64,000 nt of DNA from Loripinus fragilis (taxonomy: Eukaryota; Mollusca; Bivalvia; Lucinida; Lucinidae), in the NCBI GenBank assembly GCA_964019695.1, contig OZ026530.1, positions 39,120,944 to 39,184,943 of the forward strand, given 5' to 3'. Both the position numbers and the translations under genes were made by a program. Positions 61,601 to 64,000 of this stretch are shown one piece after another; position 1 is the stretch's first letter; each line of letters begins with the position of its first letter. Under the pieces are notes generated by a model. It did not search any database. It was not told where the DNA came from and saw nothing but the letters and a program-made list of their open reading frames with translations.

Positions 61601-61692
61601 AGGCGGCGAGACAACTGACGGGTTGGAAACATCCACCGCTACTCTCTTTATACCATAACCATATGTGCCTTCTACAGGTTTAGTAGTTGTCA
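31430..61692 (-). CDS. C2H2 zinc-finger protein of ZNF280/POGZ/MEP-1 type, 13 exons, 5' end outside window
   Basis: Gene-level entry. Thirteen exons (61692-61540, 58173-58085, 55418-55248, 54072-53896, 52345-52114, 51369-51159, 47710-47526, 46543-46463, 45023-44955, 41183-41008, 38122-36638, 35176-34848, 31613-31430) join with compatible phases into 1179 residues plus TAG. Order: basic linker; WVPLDEYYYGK box (~52-62); six C2H2 fingers (~81-265); a CxxC and fingers ~330-412; basic linker (~456-514); acidic exon (~515-1009); R/H/D-rich domain (~1010-1119); GYNRGG tail (~1120-1179). The finger array with its MPYVCQLCNFKSSMYNDVVD core matches the nuclear ZNF280/POGZ group. About eight fingers would suit MEP-1 (a Mi-2 partner), but assignment among these is uncertain from memory alone. 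No POGZ-type DDE domain is present. Confidence 0.88.
31819..32046 (-). mobile_element. Non-LTR retrotransposon 3' fragment
   Basis: An open stretch of about 75 codons with SARRRGRPKKTWSECVKADM and LNREAWGLGVRHSS, the R-GRPKKTW..CV..D motif found near the C-terminus of many LINE reverse transcriptases. No RT catalytic core; a dead fragment in the last intron. Confidence 0.8.
32588..34772. mobile_element. hAT-style non-autonomous element with inner SINE
   Basis: The ends CAGGGTTCCCAC (32593) and GTGGGAACCCTG (34760-34771) are inverted. Sub-terminal CCTGACTTTTCCCTGACC motifs recur in both ends. AGTGT flanks both sides. About 2.2 kb including a SINE at 34548-34744; no transposase ORF. Confidence 0.7.
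34545..34744 (-). mobile_element. SINE S1 with ~10-bp TSD
   Basis: Reverse orientation: TTTGATTTGATTCTTTACGT at the tail, ending at the tRNA-like head GAGCCACTGCGCTCCC. GACTTTTCCC flanks both sides. Confidence 0.9.
34848..35176 (-). CDS. Zinc-finger gene exon 12 (R/H/D/S-rich)
   Basis: Encodes ESPSQDVKAKRSQQQFSPSD then an Arg/His/Asp/Asn-rich low-complexity region (HHDNRSHDNRHRQDNRDRYG, RSHERDYRGRDYRRDD), resembling RS/RD-type RNA-binding or condensate-prone domains. Acceptor CGTTTCAG, donor AG|GTGGGT, phase 2. Confidence 0.85.
35228..35446. mobile_element. MITE family D, complete
   Basis: Ends TTAACCCTTAAAGCGCCAAT and GGCACTTTAAGGGTTAA, with a central palindrome of AGAATCGTCTGC and GCAGACGATTCT flanked by AATAAGGTATGATATTTCAT and its complement. 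Confidence 0.9.
35505..35715. mobile_element. MITE family B copy
   Basis: TTAACTCTTTACCTCCTAGT at the left, paired CATCAGGCCC...CAGGTCTGATCTGG in the centre and GGATGCAAAGTGTTAA at the right. Confidence 0.85.
35716..36637. other. Intron: A/T-rich, no gene; small repeat fragment
   Basis: Apart from 36480-36600 (a family shared with LRR intron 5: GGGCTGGAATTCACAAAATG, TGGGTCTGCCCTGTTTGTCT), nothing is recognised. A TGGAAATTT-type simple motif recurs around 35850-35970. Confidence 0.45.
36638..38122 (-). CDS. Zinc-finger gene exon 11, giant acidic exon
   Basis: 1485 nt, 495 codons open throughout, between TTTATAG and CAG|GTATGT. Composition is dominated by E, D, K, S, T and N with no hydrophobic core (for example EKEDTTDQEKEQVEPKEEAE), so it is probably disordered and may be a histone- or chromatin-contacting acidic domain (inference). 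Phase 0 at both ends. Antisense ORFs over it are composition shadows. Confidence 0.88.
38150..38960. repeat. Intron: composite DNA-element remnants
   Basis: 38150-38470 ends with GGGGGGTCCGGACCCCTG and contains an inverted pair (GAAACGCCATT with AATGGCGTTTC at about 38290-38312). 38470-38660 is family G-like (ACAGAGACTAACGAGAATAT, AGCTAATAACAAGGGAGATG). Confidence 0.5.
39403..39535 (-). mobile_element. Partial SINE S1-like
   Basis: GATTCTTTACATCCCAGTCA, GGACGGGTCTTCCTGGGTTT and CTTGCTCAAGGACTCAAAGG, lacking the tRNA head. Confidence 0.75.
39580..40700 (+). repeat. Tandem repeat, ~5 units of ~155-160 bp, with GACAGACAGACGG end
   Basis: Repeated landmarks ACAAAGTTCCAAGGGAAATA, GGCAGAGTTACCATTCTTGC and GTTTTCAAGTTATAGAGCGG at about 39855, 40010, 40160, 40320 and 40480. 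It finishes in GACAGACAGACAGACGGACA and a GAGACATAATG end. A separate imperfect ~80-bp direct repeat (TCCTATCTAGTAAAGATATC) is at 39686-39840. Confidence 0.88.
40800..40996. mobile_element. MITE family A, near-complete
   Basis: Runs from TTTAGATAAACAAA through a palindrome (TTTTGGGTACTCAAAAGAAC...GTTCTTTTGAGCACCCACAA) to TTAACTAAAGTCCTGG. Ends close to the donor of zinc-finger exon 10. Confidence 0.85.
41008..41183 (-). CDS. Zinc-finger gene exon 10 (basic linker)
   Basis: Encodes DRSAAKTETKGKSPVRKAPE, then KKVGGPKKKPTMGPKRRMAQ, strongly basic with several candidate nuclear-localisation clusters. Acceptor TGTTTCAG, donor AAT|GTAAGT, phase 0 out. A family A MITE ends within about 25 bp of the donor. 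Confidence 0.82.
41206..41424. mobile_element. MITE family B copy
   Basis: Starts TTAACTGTTTGCATGCTCGG, centre GATCAGGCCCTACATTTTGT-CAGGCCTGATC, ends GGCAAAGGGTTA. A second partial copy follows at 41425-41560. Confidence 0.8.
41646..42084 (-). mobile_element. Older SINE split by a younger SINE
   Basis: The older copy comprises 41646-41786 and 42005-42084 (head ACCAACTGAGCCACTGAGCT). The younger S1 copy occupies 41787-41991 and is bordered by the exact 13-bp duplication GACATAACAAAGT at 41774-41786 and 41992-42004. Confidence 0.92.
41787..41991 (-). mobile_element. SINE S1 nested in a SINE
   Basis: A complete S1 element: tail side TTGATTTGATTCTTTACGTC, B-box complement GGCTCGAACCC, head GAGCCACTGGGCTCTC. 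The 13-bp TSD is exact, implying a fairly recent insertion. Confidence 0.92.
42090..42445. mobile_element. MITE family G-like copy
   Basis: Contains GGTGCAGATCAGCCTGCGCA pairing with CTGATCAGCACC, then GCTGAGGAGGCTGGTTTGAA, in family G order. Ends near CGGCTCATATTTATGG. Confidence 0.6.
42655..42868. mobile_element. MITE family B copy
   Basis: GTGAACTCTTCACCTGCAAG to ACAAGGGAAGTTAA, with central GACCCAGATCAGGCTTGACA and CAGATCTGGATCCTAACTGT. Confidence 0.8.
42869..43740. other. Intron: no gene or clear element seen
   Basis: About 870 bp, A/T-rich. No ORF with recognisable motifs and no clear inverted ends. Confidence 0.45.
43744..43947 (-). mobile_element. tRNA-derived SINE, S1-related, diverged
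   Basis: TTGGTACTTTACACCCCAGT, TTCCTGTCTTCCTGGGTAAA, CTTGCTCAAGGACACAACAA, then the head ACCACTGAGTCACTGCCCTC. Confidence 0.82.
43948..44950. other. Intron: no gene seen
   Basis: About 1 kb. A weak imperfect repeat related to AGGTAGGGTCGGGT appears at 44620-44770; no recognised family otherwise. Confidence 0.4.
44955..45023 (-). CDS. Zinc-finger gene exon 9
   Basis: 69 nt encoding DKDKGDDTLLDVLGLMKRRS-LTT. The LLDVLGL helix could be a short interaction motif (inference). Acceptor ATATTTTCAG, donor A|GTAAGA. In-frame if skipped (phase 1 both ends). The acceptor tract is the first unit of a minisatellite. Confidence 0.8.
45027..45345. repeat. ~20-bp minisatellite abutting a splice acceptor
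   Basis: About 16 units of GAAAATATATAGAAAACCAT with variants (TGAAATTATATAGAAAACAA) in the distal part. On the minus strand the first unit provides CTATATATTTTCAG, the exact acceptor tract of exon 9 (AG at 45025-45024). The others read TTTTCAT at that position. Confidence 0.92.
45355..45447 (-). mobile_element. SINE S1 head fragment
   Basis: Only the tRNA-like part: CAATCTTGAGTCAAGCACTC then ACCACTGAGCCACTGCGCTC. Confidence 0.8.
45625..45877. mobile_element. MITE family G, near-complete
   Basis: Ends ATGGGCTTCATCGGGAGAAA and AACGAGGCCCATATATGG, with TCCTCAGCTACAGAGACTGG and a CTGATCAGACTGCGCAGATG palindromic centre. Confidence 0.8.
46217..46434. mobile_element. MITE family B, complete
   Basis: TTTAACCCTTTGCATACTGG to GGTTAAACAGTTAA, with a strong centre GATCAGGCCCGACGTTTTGT-TGGGCCTGATC. 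Confidence 0.85.
46463..46543 (-). CDS. Zinc-finger gene exon 8 (end of C2HC-like finger)
   Basis: In the phase set by exon 7 it reads ANHLAFCSKQTCYSTSQGSP and LSSEKSK. Together with exon 7, CxCGF..NKIANHLAFC resembles the last atypical finger of the family. Acceptor TTTTCAG, donor G|GTACGA. A longer open frame in another phase is a shadow. Confidence 0.85.
46711..46936. mobile_element. TTAA-type MITE family C, complete
   Basis: TTTAACCCATATATGACTAG at the left and ATAAATGGGTTAAA at the right; centre CCCAGATCAGACGCCACAAA and TGTGGCATCTGATCAGGG. Confidence 0.82.
47115..47173 (-). pseudogene. Partial duplicate of zinc-finger exon 7 end
   Basis: About 58 bp matching 47528-47586 with about four differences. 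The minus strand reads PMFCTCRFSSKYGNKI beside the parental LMFCTCGFSSKYGNKI. The donor GT is lost. Family A MITE sequence lies between copy and parent. Confidence 0.88.
47330..47520. mobile_element. MITE family A beside exon 7 donor
   Basis: From GCAAACTTTTTTAGCGTAAA through GTGTTTTGGGTGCTCAAAAG and CAGTTCTTTTGAGTACCCAC to CCTGGTTAT. A further family A fragment (CATATGTTGTGGGTGC) is at 47222-47237. Confidence 0.85.
47526..47710 (-). CDS. Zinc-finger gene exon 7
   Basis: Contains INCSMCRFATSCSFAYANHM-MGFH (CxxC-x12-H-x4-H) and FCTCGFSSKYGNKI, which joins exon 8 as ANHLAFC. Acceptor TTTTTCAG, donor G|GTAGGT, phase 1. A family A MITE ends about 5-10 bp past the donor. Confidence 0.9.
47725..48215. 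mobile_element. MITE family H copy split by a SINE
   Basis: Family H 47725-47887 and 48091-48215; SINE 47888-48090 between (GTCTCAGTCAACAATTTTTC tail side, CCAACTGAGTGACTGCGCAA head). Confidence 0.75.
48216..49380. other. Intron: no gene; repeat fragments
   Basis: A family H-like end (TGCTCATGTTTTATTGAATT) at about 48262. 49140-49370 has GGCCC-rich repeat similar in style to 2194-2369. Short ORFs have no recognisable motifs. Confidence 0.45.
49386..49582 (-). mobile_element. SINE S1
   Basis: GATTTTATTCTTTACGTCCC, GGTCTTCCTGGGTTGAACCA and GGCTCGAACCCGCGGCCCCT, head GAGCCACTGCGCTCCC. Confidence 0.9.
49590..49870. mobile_element. MITE family H copy
   Basis: AAAATGTGAGGCTTGTCGAG, TTAATGAATTCAATAATACA, TGTTAGATTCTATTTATCAT and AAACCACTAGTGGTTTA in the family order. 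Confidence 0.75.
49871..50950. other. Intron: no gene seen
   Basis: Includes a patch (50270-50950) with ATTTACGCAATTGCTTGG and related inverted phrases, possibly an old DNA element; borders not determinable. Confidence 0.4.
50952..51041 (-). pseudogene. Partial duplicate of zinc-finger exon 6 end plus intron
   Basis: About 90 bp corresponding to 51112-51201, offset 160 bp. The minus strand reads IECKKSMGSTDHYK beside the parental VECKTSMGSTDHYK, followed by a GTAAAT donor-like site and similar intron sequence. A further partial intron copy is visible near 50170-50265. Confidence 0.85.
51159..51369 (-). CDS. Zinc-finger gene exon 6
   Basis: Encodes a Gln/Lys-containing linker (IKDGKFQQQEQVMIKLPSGQ), a hydrophobic stretch KILDIGGVVMPTAV, and CVECKTSMGSTDHYK with a CxxC pair. 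Donor AA|GTAAGT, phase 2. A diverged copy of its 3' end lies at 50952-51041. Confidence 0.88.
51780..52095. mobile_element. Two adjacent MITE family A copies
   Basis: Copy 1 (51780-51915): TTTGGGGTGCTCAAAAGAAC and ATTCTTTTGACTCCTCACAA. Copy 2 (51916-52095), reversed: GATAAGAGTGCATAAGGAAA, TGGGTACTCAAAAGAACC, ending GCTTATCTAAACCTGTGC. Confidence 0.8.
52114..52345 (-). CDS. Zinc-finger gene exon 5 (fingers 5-6)
   Basis: KHDSSQYLLCLYCLRTFLVK opens finger 5, which has an unusually long loop (about 21 residues between CxxC and HxxxH, through GWGQTQTYYGHLLKH). Finger 6 is CVLCRLTFFNSQDVKLHRKS-H. Acceptor CGTTTCAG, donor G|GTATGT; leaves in phase 1. Confidence 0.92.
52436..52996. mobile_element. 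TIR element (~560 bp)
   Basis: Inverted ends TAGCCAAAAGTTCTAAC and GTTAGAACTTTTGACTA. No transposase ORF. In the intron between exons 5 and 4. Confidence 0.7.
53206..53320. mobile_element. MITE family C fragment
   Basis: TTTAACCCATATAAGCCTAG, then CAGACCAAGATCAGACACCA and TGTGACATCTCC; truncated. Confidence 0.65.
53348..53878. mobile_element. Palindromic MITE interrupted by a SINE
   Basis: Outer arms (CTTTTTTCATGAAACTCA, GAGCATGAAATT..CCTGCTCATAAATG) pair with the right half (CATTTATGAGCAGG.. GAGCATGAAAAAAG). The SINE 53422-53736 splits it. The right end lies about 18 bp from the exon 4 donor. Confidence 0.85.
53422..53736 (-). mobile_element. Second tRNA-like SINE family with 13-bp TSD
   Basis: The body TTTGTTGCTTTACGTTCCAT and a tRNA-like end (GCTGGTTAGAACTCGCGATC, ACCGACTACGCTAGTCC) are flanked by TAACTATTGTTGG on both sides. 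A fragment of the same family is at 54105-54200. Confidence 0.85.
53896..54072 (-). CDS. Zinc-finger gene exon 4 (fingers 3-4)
   Basis: Begins VHLSNKVLMCRICEKDQPTP with finger 3 (CRIC-x12-H-x4-H), then MPYVCQLCNFKSSMYNDVVD and HFKK, the strongest family signature. 59 codons, phase 0 both ends; acceptor TTTTCTAG, donor AAG|GTAGGC. Completes finger 2 with its first His and is completed by exon 5. Confidence 0.94.
54105..54200 (-). mobile_element. SINE fragment, same family as 53.4 kb
   Basis: CCACGACAGTATGAGACCGG, GATCAAACTTGTGATCCCTG and ACCGACTGCCCTACAGGGCC. Confidence 0.7.
54378..54570. mobile_element. MITE family A copy
   Basis: TTTAGTTAAGAGTGCATACC through TTGTGGGTGCTAAAAAGAAC to TTTATCTAAACCTGTGC. 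Confidence 0.85.
54580..54960. repeat. Dispersed repeat shared with LRR intron 2
   Basis: GGGCTTTTTCCAGCAATTTT, AAATTGGGAAAAAATGATGG, TAGCAAAATATATCCTCAAA and AGTTATTTTAGATTGCATTA match 3755-4020 in reverse. Confidence 0.6.
54992..55086 (-). pseudogene. Partial duplicate of zinc-finger exon 3
   Basis: 95 bp matching 55248-55342 with only two differences, both synonymous threonine changes. Keeps finger 2 (QCKQCYKQFDTPFEMQTHME) and a GTACGT donor, but lacks finger 1 and the original acceptor. Separated from the parent by 161 bp of family A MITE. Confidence 0.92.
55087..55247. mobile_element. MITE family A between exon 3 and its copy
   Basis: TTAAGAGTGCTTACCAGAAA, then TGTTGTGGGTACTCAAAAGA and GTTCTTTTGAGCACCCATAA, ending TTTTTTGTTTACAAC at the exon 3 donor. 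No spacer separates it from either exon copy. Confidence 0.88.
55248..55418 (-). CDS. Zinc-finger gene exon 3 (fingers 1-2)
   Basis: Starts CWYCSKMLYNNVRAMQHIQG-H (finger 1, CxxC-x12-H-x3-H), then TQCKQCYKQFDTPFEMQTHM-EK, finger 2, whose last His comes from exon 4. 57 codons, phase 0 both ends; acceptor TTTGACAG, donor AAG|GTATGT. A MITE abuts the donor and a 95-bp partial copy of the exon lies beyond it. Confidence 0.93.
55459..57137. mobile_element. CAGGGTTC-ended element split by a mariner-like element
   Basis: The outer element has ends CAGGGTTCATACAGGC and GTGCGAACCCTG. An inner palindrome GTGCCTTTACCAAATAAAGG-CAC is retained. Its right half resumes after 57029 (GTAGAATTCAAGGACTTTTC), matching the uninterrupted relative at 58650-59056. 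Confidence 0.85.
55709..57029. mobile_element. Mariner-like non-autonomous element, ~1.3 kb, long TIRs
   Basis: Ends TACGAGGGCTGTTCAAATAT inverted at the right, with similarity extending about 115 bp inward (AAAGTTATGAAGC, GTCACCTTTAAA). TA at both borders. The size is typical of mariner but no transposase is readable; a small ORF over the left TIR is fortuitous. Confidence 0.85.
57180..58084. other. Intron: no gene; TTGGGTATTT motif cluster
   Basis: The phrase TTGGGTATT occurs several times at 57240-57350 and recalls AATACCCAATTT at 50855-50930 in reverse. Otherwise nothing recognised. Confidence 0.45.
58085..58173 (-). CDS. Zinc-finger gene exon 2 (EYYYGK box)
   Basis: Encodes NWVPLDEYYYGKMEG then EEKGQFRFK. 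A D/E-x-YYYG-K box just before the first finger is characteristic of the family (recalled). The split glycine codon fits exon 1 and the exon ends in phase 0. Acceptor CTTAATAG, donor AAG|GTGAGA. Confidence 0.85.
58196..58540. mobile_element. Two tandem MITE family A copies
   Basis: Copy 1 58196-58410 (GGTTTAGATAAACAAAAATG, TTTTGGGTGCTCAAAAGAAC, an extra inserted GACGGTCC motif, TTAACTAAAGTCCAGG); copy 2 58411-58530 (AAATTGTAAATATTTTCTAA, AACCGTCTCAATGAAACGGT). Confidence 0.85.
58650..59056. mobile_element. CAGGGTTC-type element, uninterrupted relative
   Basis: AAGGTTCATACAGGCAAGTT left, GTGCGAGCCCTGTA right; inner palindrome of GGTGCCTTTATTTGGTGCAG and CTGCACCAAATAAAAGCACC. Confidence 0.8.
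59220..60520 (+). repeat. Tandem repeat, ~10 units of ~115-125 bp, split by a SINE
   Basis: Landmarks CACCAAATTTGGGATTCCTA, AGGAGATATGCTCCAGACAC and GTCAAGGTCACAGTGACCC recur from 59290 to 60500. Ends in GGGACGGACTGACGGACGGA, then GCCTCCCAAAGTTCC, a common mollusc repeat end. Confidence 0.9.
60151..60351 (-). mobile_element. SINE S1 inside the tandem repeat, 13-bp TSD
   Basis: Complete S1; exact duplication ATATAAGAGATAT at 60138-60150 and 60352-60364. Confidence 0.93.
60560..61539. other. Intron: no gene or element recognised
   Basis: About 1 kb without recognisable ORF, inverted ends or tandem structure. Confidence 0.45.
61540..61692 (-). CDS. Zinc-finger gene, first visible exon
   Basis: Acceptor TTTATCAG, donor G|GTAGGT. 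Encodes TTTKPVEGTYGYGIKRVAVD then a Lys/Pro/Glu-rich linker (PPKKKAPVKEKEKEQPGE), possibly carrying a nuclear-localisation signal. The first two bases complete a codon from an exon beyond the window, so this is not the start of the gene. Confidence 0.8.
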
Positions 61693-61833
61693 CTGATAAA
61701 TATAATAGAAACTTGTAAATTCTAAGTTCTAGGGATTTTCTTTGAAAGGATCAAAATTTCAATTTATAGGAAGCTAATCATATGAAGATATAACCCAAAA
61801 AATGATTATTATCATTTTTTTTCCTATCAAACA

Positions 61834-62078
61834 TATGGGCCTCGATGTGAGAAAACCTGTCTTCGGTGTTTACGAATAACACATGCGCAGACCAGCCTGC
61901 CCACCCAAGCAGTCTGATCAACGCATTTGTTATTCGCTTATTGGAAAGTATCATATCAAGACTTGCCACAAGCGAAATTCTAGTTTTCTAGCTAGTCCCT
62001 GTAGACGAGGAGACTTGTTTGAGTCTCGCTTTTTCGGAAACCCTTAAGACAGGTTTTGTCGTGACGAGGCTCATATGT
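61834..62078. mobile_element. MITE family G, complete
   Basis: ATGGGCCTCGATGTGAGAAA at the left, complementary to the right end TTTTGTCGTGACGAGGCTCA; centre ATGCGCAGACCAGCCTGCCC and AGCAGTCTGATCAACGC. Confidence 0.85.
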
Positions 62079-62318
62079 CAAGTGTGCATAAAGAAACACC
62101 TCGGGGAGACGTTTCCTTTACGCACACAAGAATTTTTTATAGATAGTATTTAAAATACTCCATAAATATATAGGCCATATTCTCGAATCTTTCAAGTGCA
62201 AAATTTATTTCAAATTAGCGAGTATTTCGAAAAAATGAAGTTCAAATTTTCGAGGTTTACTGCATACCAAATATGCCAGCCCAGAAGATATGATATCATT
62301 AGTTGTCAAAGATTCATA

Positions 62319-62705
62319 GGTTTAGATAAACACAAATTTGAGCGTATATTTGTTTGTTTGTTTGATTCAATTCTTTACGTCCCATCAACAATCTTTCATT
62401 TAAACAGGGACGGGTCTTCCTGGGTTGAACCAGTAATAAGCTAGGATAAATGTGTCTTGCTCAAGGACCACAACGTAGTGACATCGGTGAGGCTCGAACC
62501 CGCGGCCCCTCGGTCTCGAGTCATGCACTCTACCACTGAGCCACTGCGCTCCCTTGGGGTATATTTGTAAATATTTTCTTACCAACCAGTTTTAACATAT
62601 GTTTTGGGTGCCCAAAACAACCGTCTCATTCAGACGGTTCTTTTGAGTACCCACAACATATGTTTTGGTTGAAAATAAGAAAAAAAATTCATGGTACGCC
62701 CATTT
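62319..62705. mobile_element. MITE family A split by SINE S1
   Basis: MITE halves 62319-62353 and 62559-62705; the SINE 62354-62558 (minus) between. The 10-bp TSD GTATATTTGT is at 62344-62353 and 62559-62568. Confidence 0.9.
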
Positions 62706-62942
62706 AACCCTTAAAGCGCCAAGAAAAAAAATGCATCTGAAAATGTCGTCTGCTGCAAATAATTACCTTACATTATGACAAATTAGGTATAGAAGCAAAC
62801 AGCGTGGACCCAGAACAGACTGCTCCTGTAGGAGCAGTCTGATCTGGGTCCACACTGTTTGCCATAGAGGCTTCTTTAACATTTCAGCAGACGAGAAAAG
62901 TGGACGACTTTTGTTGCGATTGGCGCATCAAACTAGTTGGTA
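62704..62942. mobile_element. MITE family D, single copy
   Basis: TTTAACCCTTAAAGCGCCAA, then AGACTGCTCCTGTAGGAGCA, ending TTGCGATTGGCGCATCA; the relative of the three tandem copies at 14.4-15.5 kb in the other orientation. Confidence 0.88.
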
Positions 62943-63263
62943 AGAAATGACAAGATGTTTACTTCTACCATGACCTCTAAGTAATGACCCTCGATTAATT
63001 CGATTCTTTTACCGTTACATTCGTGCCTCAAACGGTTTTGTGGAAGTATACATTTGCTCATTTTGTACTTTAAGGGGTCCGTCCCTTAAGATTGTTTTAA
63101 TCTTAGCATGCAGTGAAGACTCTGGTGGCATTTCATCTGGGTCTACACTGTTTGCCAAAGTATCTGTTTACCATATCCAGAATGAAAATGGCACATGATG
63201 TAATTAAATTCCCAGATGAGACATAATACAAGAATTGGGGCTGCAAGCAAGGCTTTCAGTATA

Positions 63264-63283
63264 CCCCCCCCCCCCCCCCCCCC
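63264..63283 (+). repeat. Poly-C run (~20 bp)
   Basis: An uninterrupted homopolymer between CAGTATA and ACAACAT. Its length may be assembly-sensitive. Confidence 0.8.
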
Positions 63284-63509
63284 ACAACATAATGTTCCTC
63301 CTTAAATTTACTCAACCAAAATAAAAAAAAGGACCCAAATAAGACTATGTAAAGTTAAGATTAGCATTGACAAGGGTCTGTTACAACCAAAATGAAAAAA
63401 GTCAATAAGCAATGCTTATTAGATACCCCTTGCACGGTAAGGGTCAGTGAAAAAACTTGGCAAGTGATAGTTCAAAGCAGCAGACCTTAGTTTTGAAAAG
63501 AAGATTTCA

Positions 63510-64000
63510 GTAGAATCAGAGGGCCGATCAACTCCTACCACAGCTTTTGATGGAGTAATTTGATACTTTGCCTATACAATGTAGATGCATTGAACATATG
63601 CATGAAGGAGTTTGGTTCAAAAAAATATTTTTGACCAAATGACAGCTATGAGAAGTTAGACAATTTTTCCCTAATAAGGCTTTTTTATATGCATAGATAG
63701 TGCCTTCATGGGCCAATCAACTGTCATTTTGTAAAAAAAAATTTTTTAACCTAACTCCTTCATGCCTATGTTCAATGTGTCTATATTGTGAAGGCAAAGT
63801 ATCAAATTACTTCAGAAAAAGCTGTGGTAGGAGTTGATTGGCCAATGAAGGCACTATTTATGCATCTTCAAAAAACAATATTAGAGAAAAATTGTCCAAG
63901 TTCTCATAGCTGTCATTTTGTAAAAAAATTTTTTTTTTGAACCAAACTCCTTCATGCATATGTTCAATGCACCTACACTGTATAGGCAAAGTATCAAATT
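63510..64000. mobile_element. Inverted-repeat element truncated by the window end
   Basis: Three arms of one sequence: 63525-63725, 63740-63850 (inverted) and 63850-64000. Markers: CAACTCCTACCACAGC with GCTGTGGTAGGAGTTG, TTTGATACTTTGCC with GGCAAAGTATCAAA, and CATGAAGGAGTTTGGTTCAA with its complement. No ORF. Confidence 0.75.

Overview
The window is nuclear DNA from a multicellular animal, most likely a bivalve mollusc (venerid-like). Reasons: two spliced genes with GT-AG introns, low-GC intronic DNA crowded with palindromic MITEs, a tRNA-derived SINE with 10-13 bp target-site duplications, and mollusc-type tandem repeats. The species is inferred from style only. There is no bacterial operon structure, CRISPR array, rRNA or free-standing tRNA.

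Layout. (1) 1-10.6 kb, plus strand: the 3' eight exons of a leucine-rich-repeat (RNI/AMN1, F-box/LRR-like) protein. Its first visible exon is a long acidic Asn/Asp/Glu/Ser-rich stretch open to the window edge, followed by LRR exons and a stop at 10611. (2) 10.6-31.1 kb: intergenic DNA with TIR elements, SINEs, three tandem copies of a 360-bp MITE-bearing unit, and a ~6.9-kb minisatellite of 58/55-bp units (about 19.4-26.2 kb). (3) 31.4-61.7 kb, minus strand: thirteen exons of a C2H2 zinc-finger protein of the ZNF280/POGZ/MEP-1 type. The order is a WVPLDEYYYGK box, about eight zinc fingers, a basic linker, a 495-codon acidic exon, an R/H/D-rich exon and a GYNRGG tail. All exon phases fit when joined by hand; the 5' end lies beyond 64 kb. 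The two genes are convergent. (4) 61.7-64 kb: repeats only.

The zinc-finger family is known for chromatin association; the LRR protein may be a ubiquitin-ligase adaptor or scaffold, but no F-box is visible here. No functional link between them can be read from the sequence.

The most unusual structure is not a gene. At seven exon edges in these two genes, local repeats begin at, abut or span the splice junction. An 80-bp tandem repeat carries the exon-2 acceptor of the LRR gene. A 20-bp repeat starts at its exon-7 donor. A ~20-bp minisatellite abuts a zinc-finger exon acceptor. Partial copies of the 3' ends of four exons (one LRR, three zinc finger) sit in the following introns, two of them with copies of one palindromic MITE family in between. 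The RGG tail also continues as a decayed in-frame relic past the stop codon.
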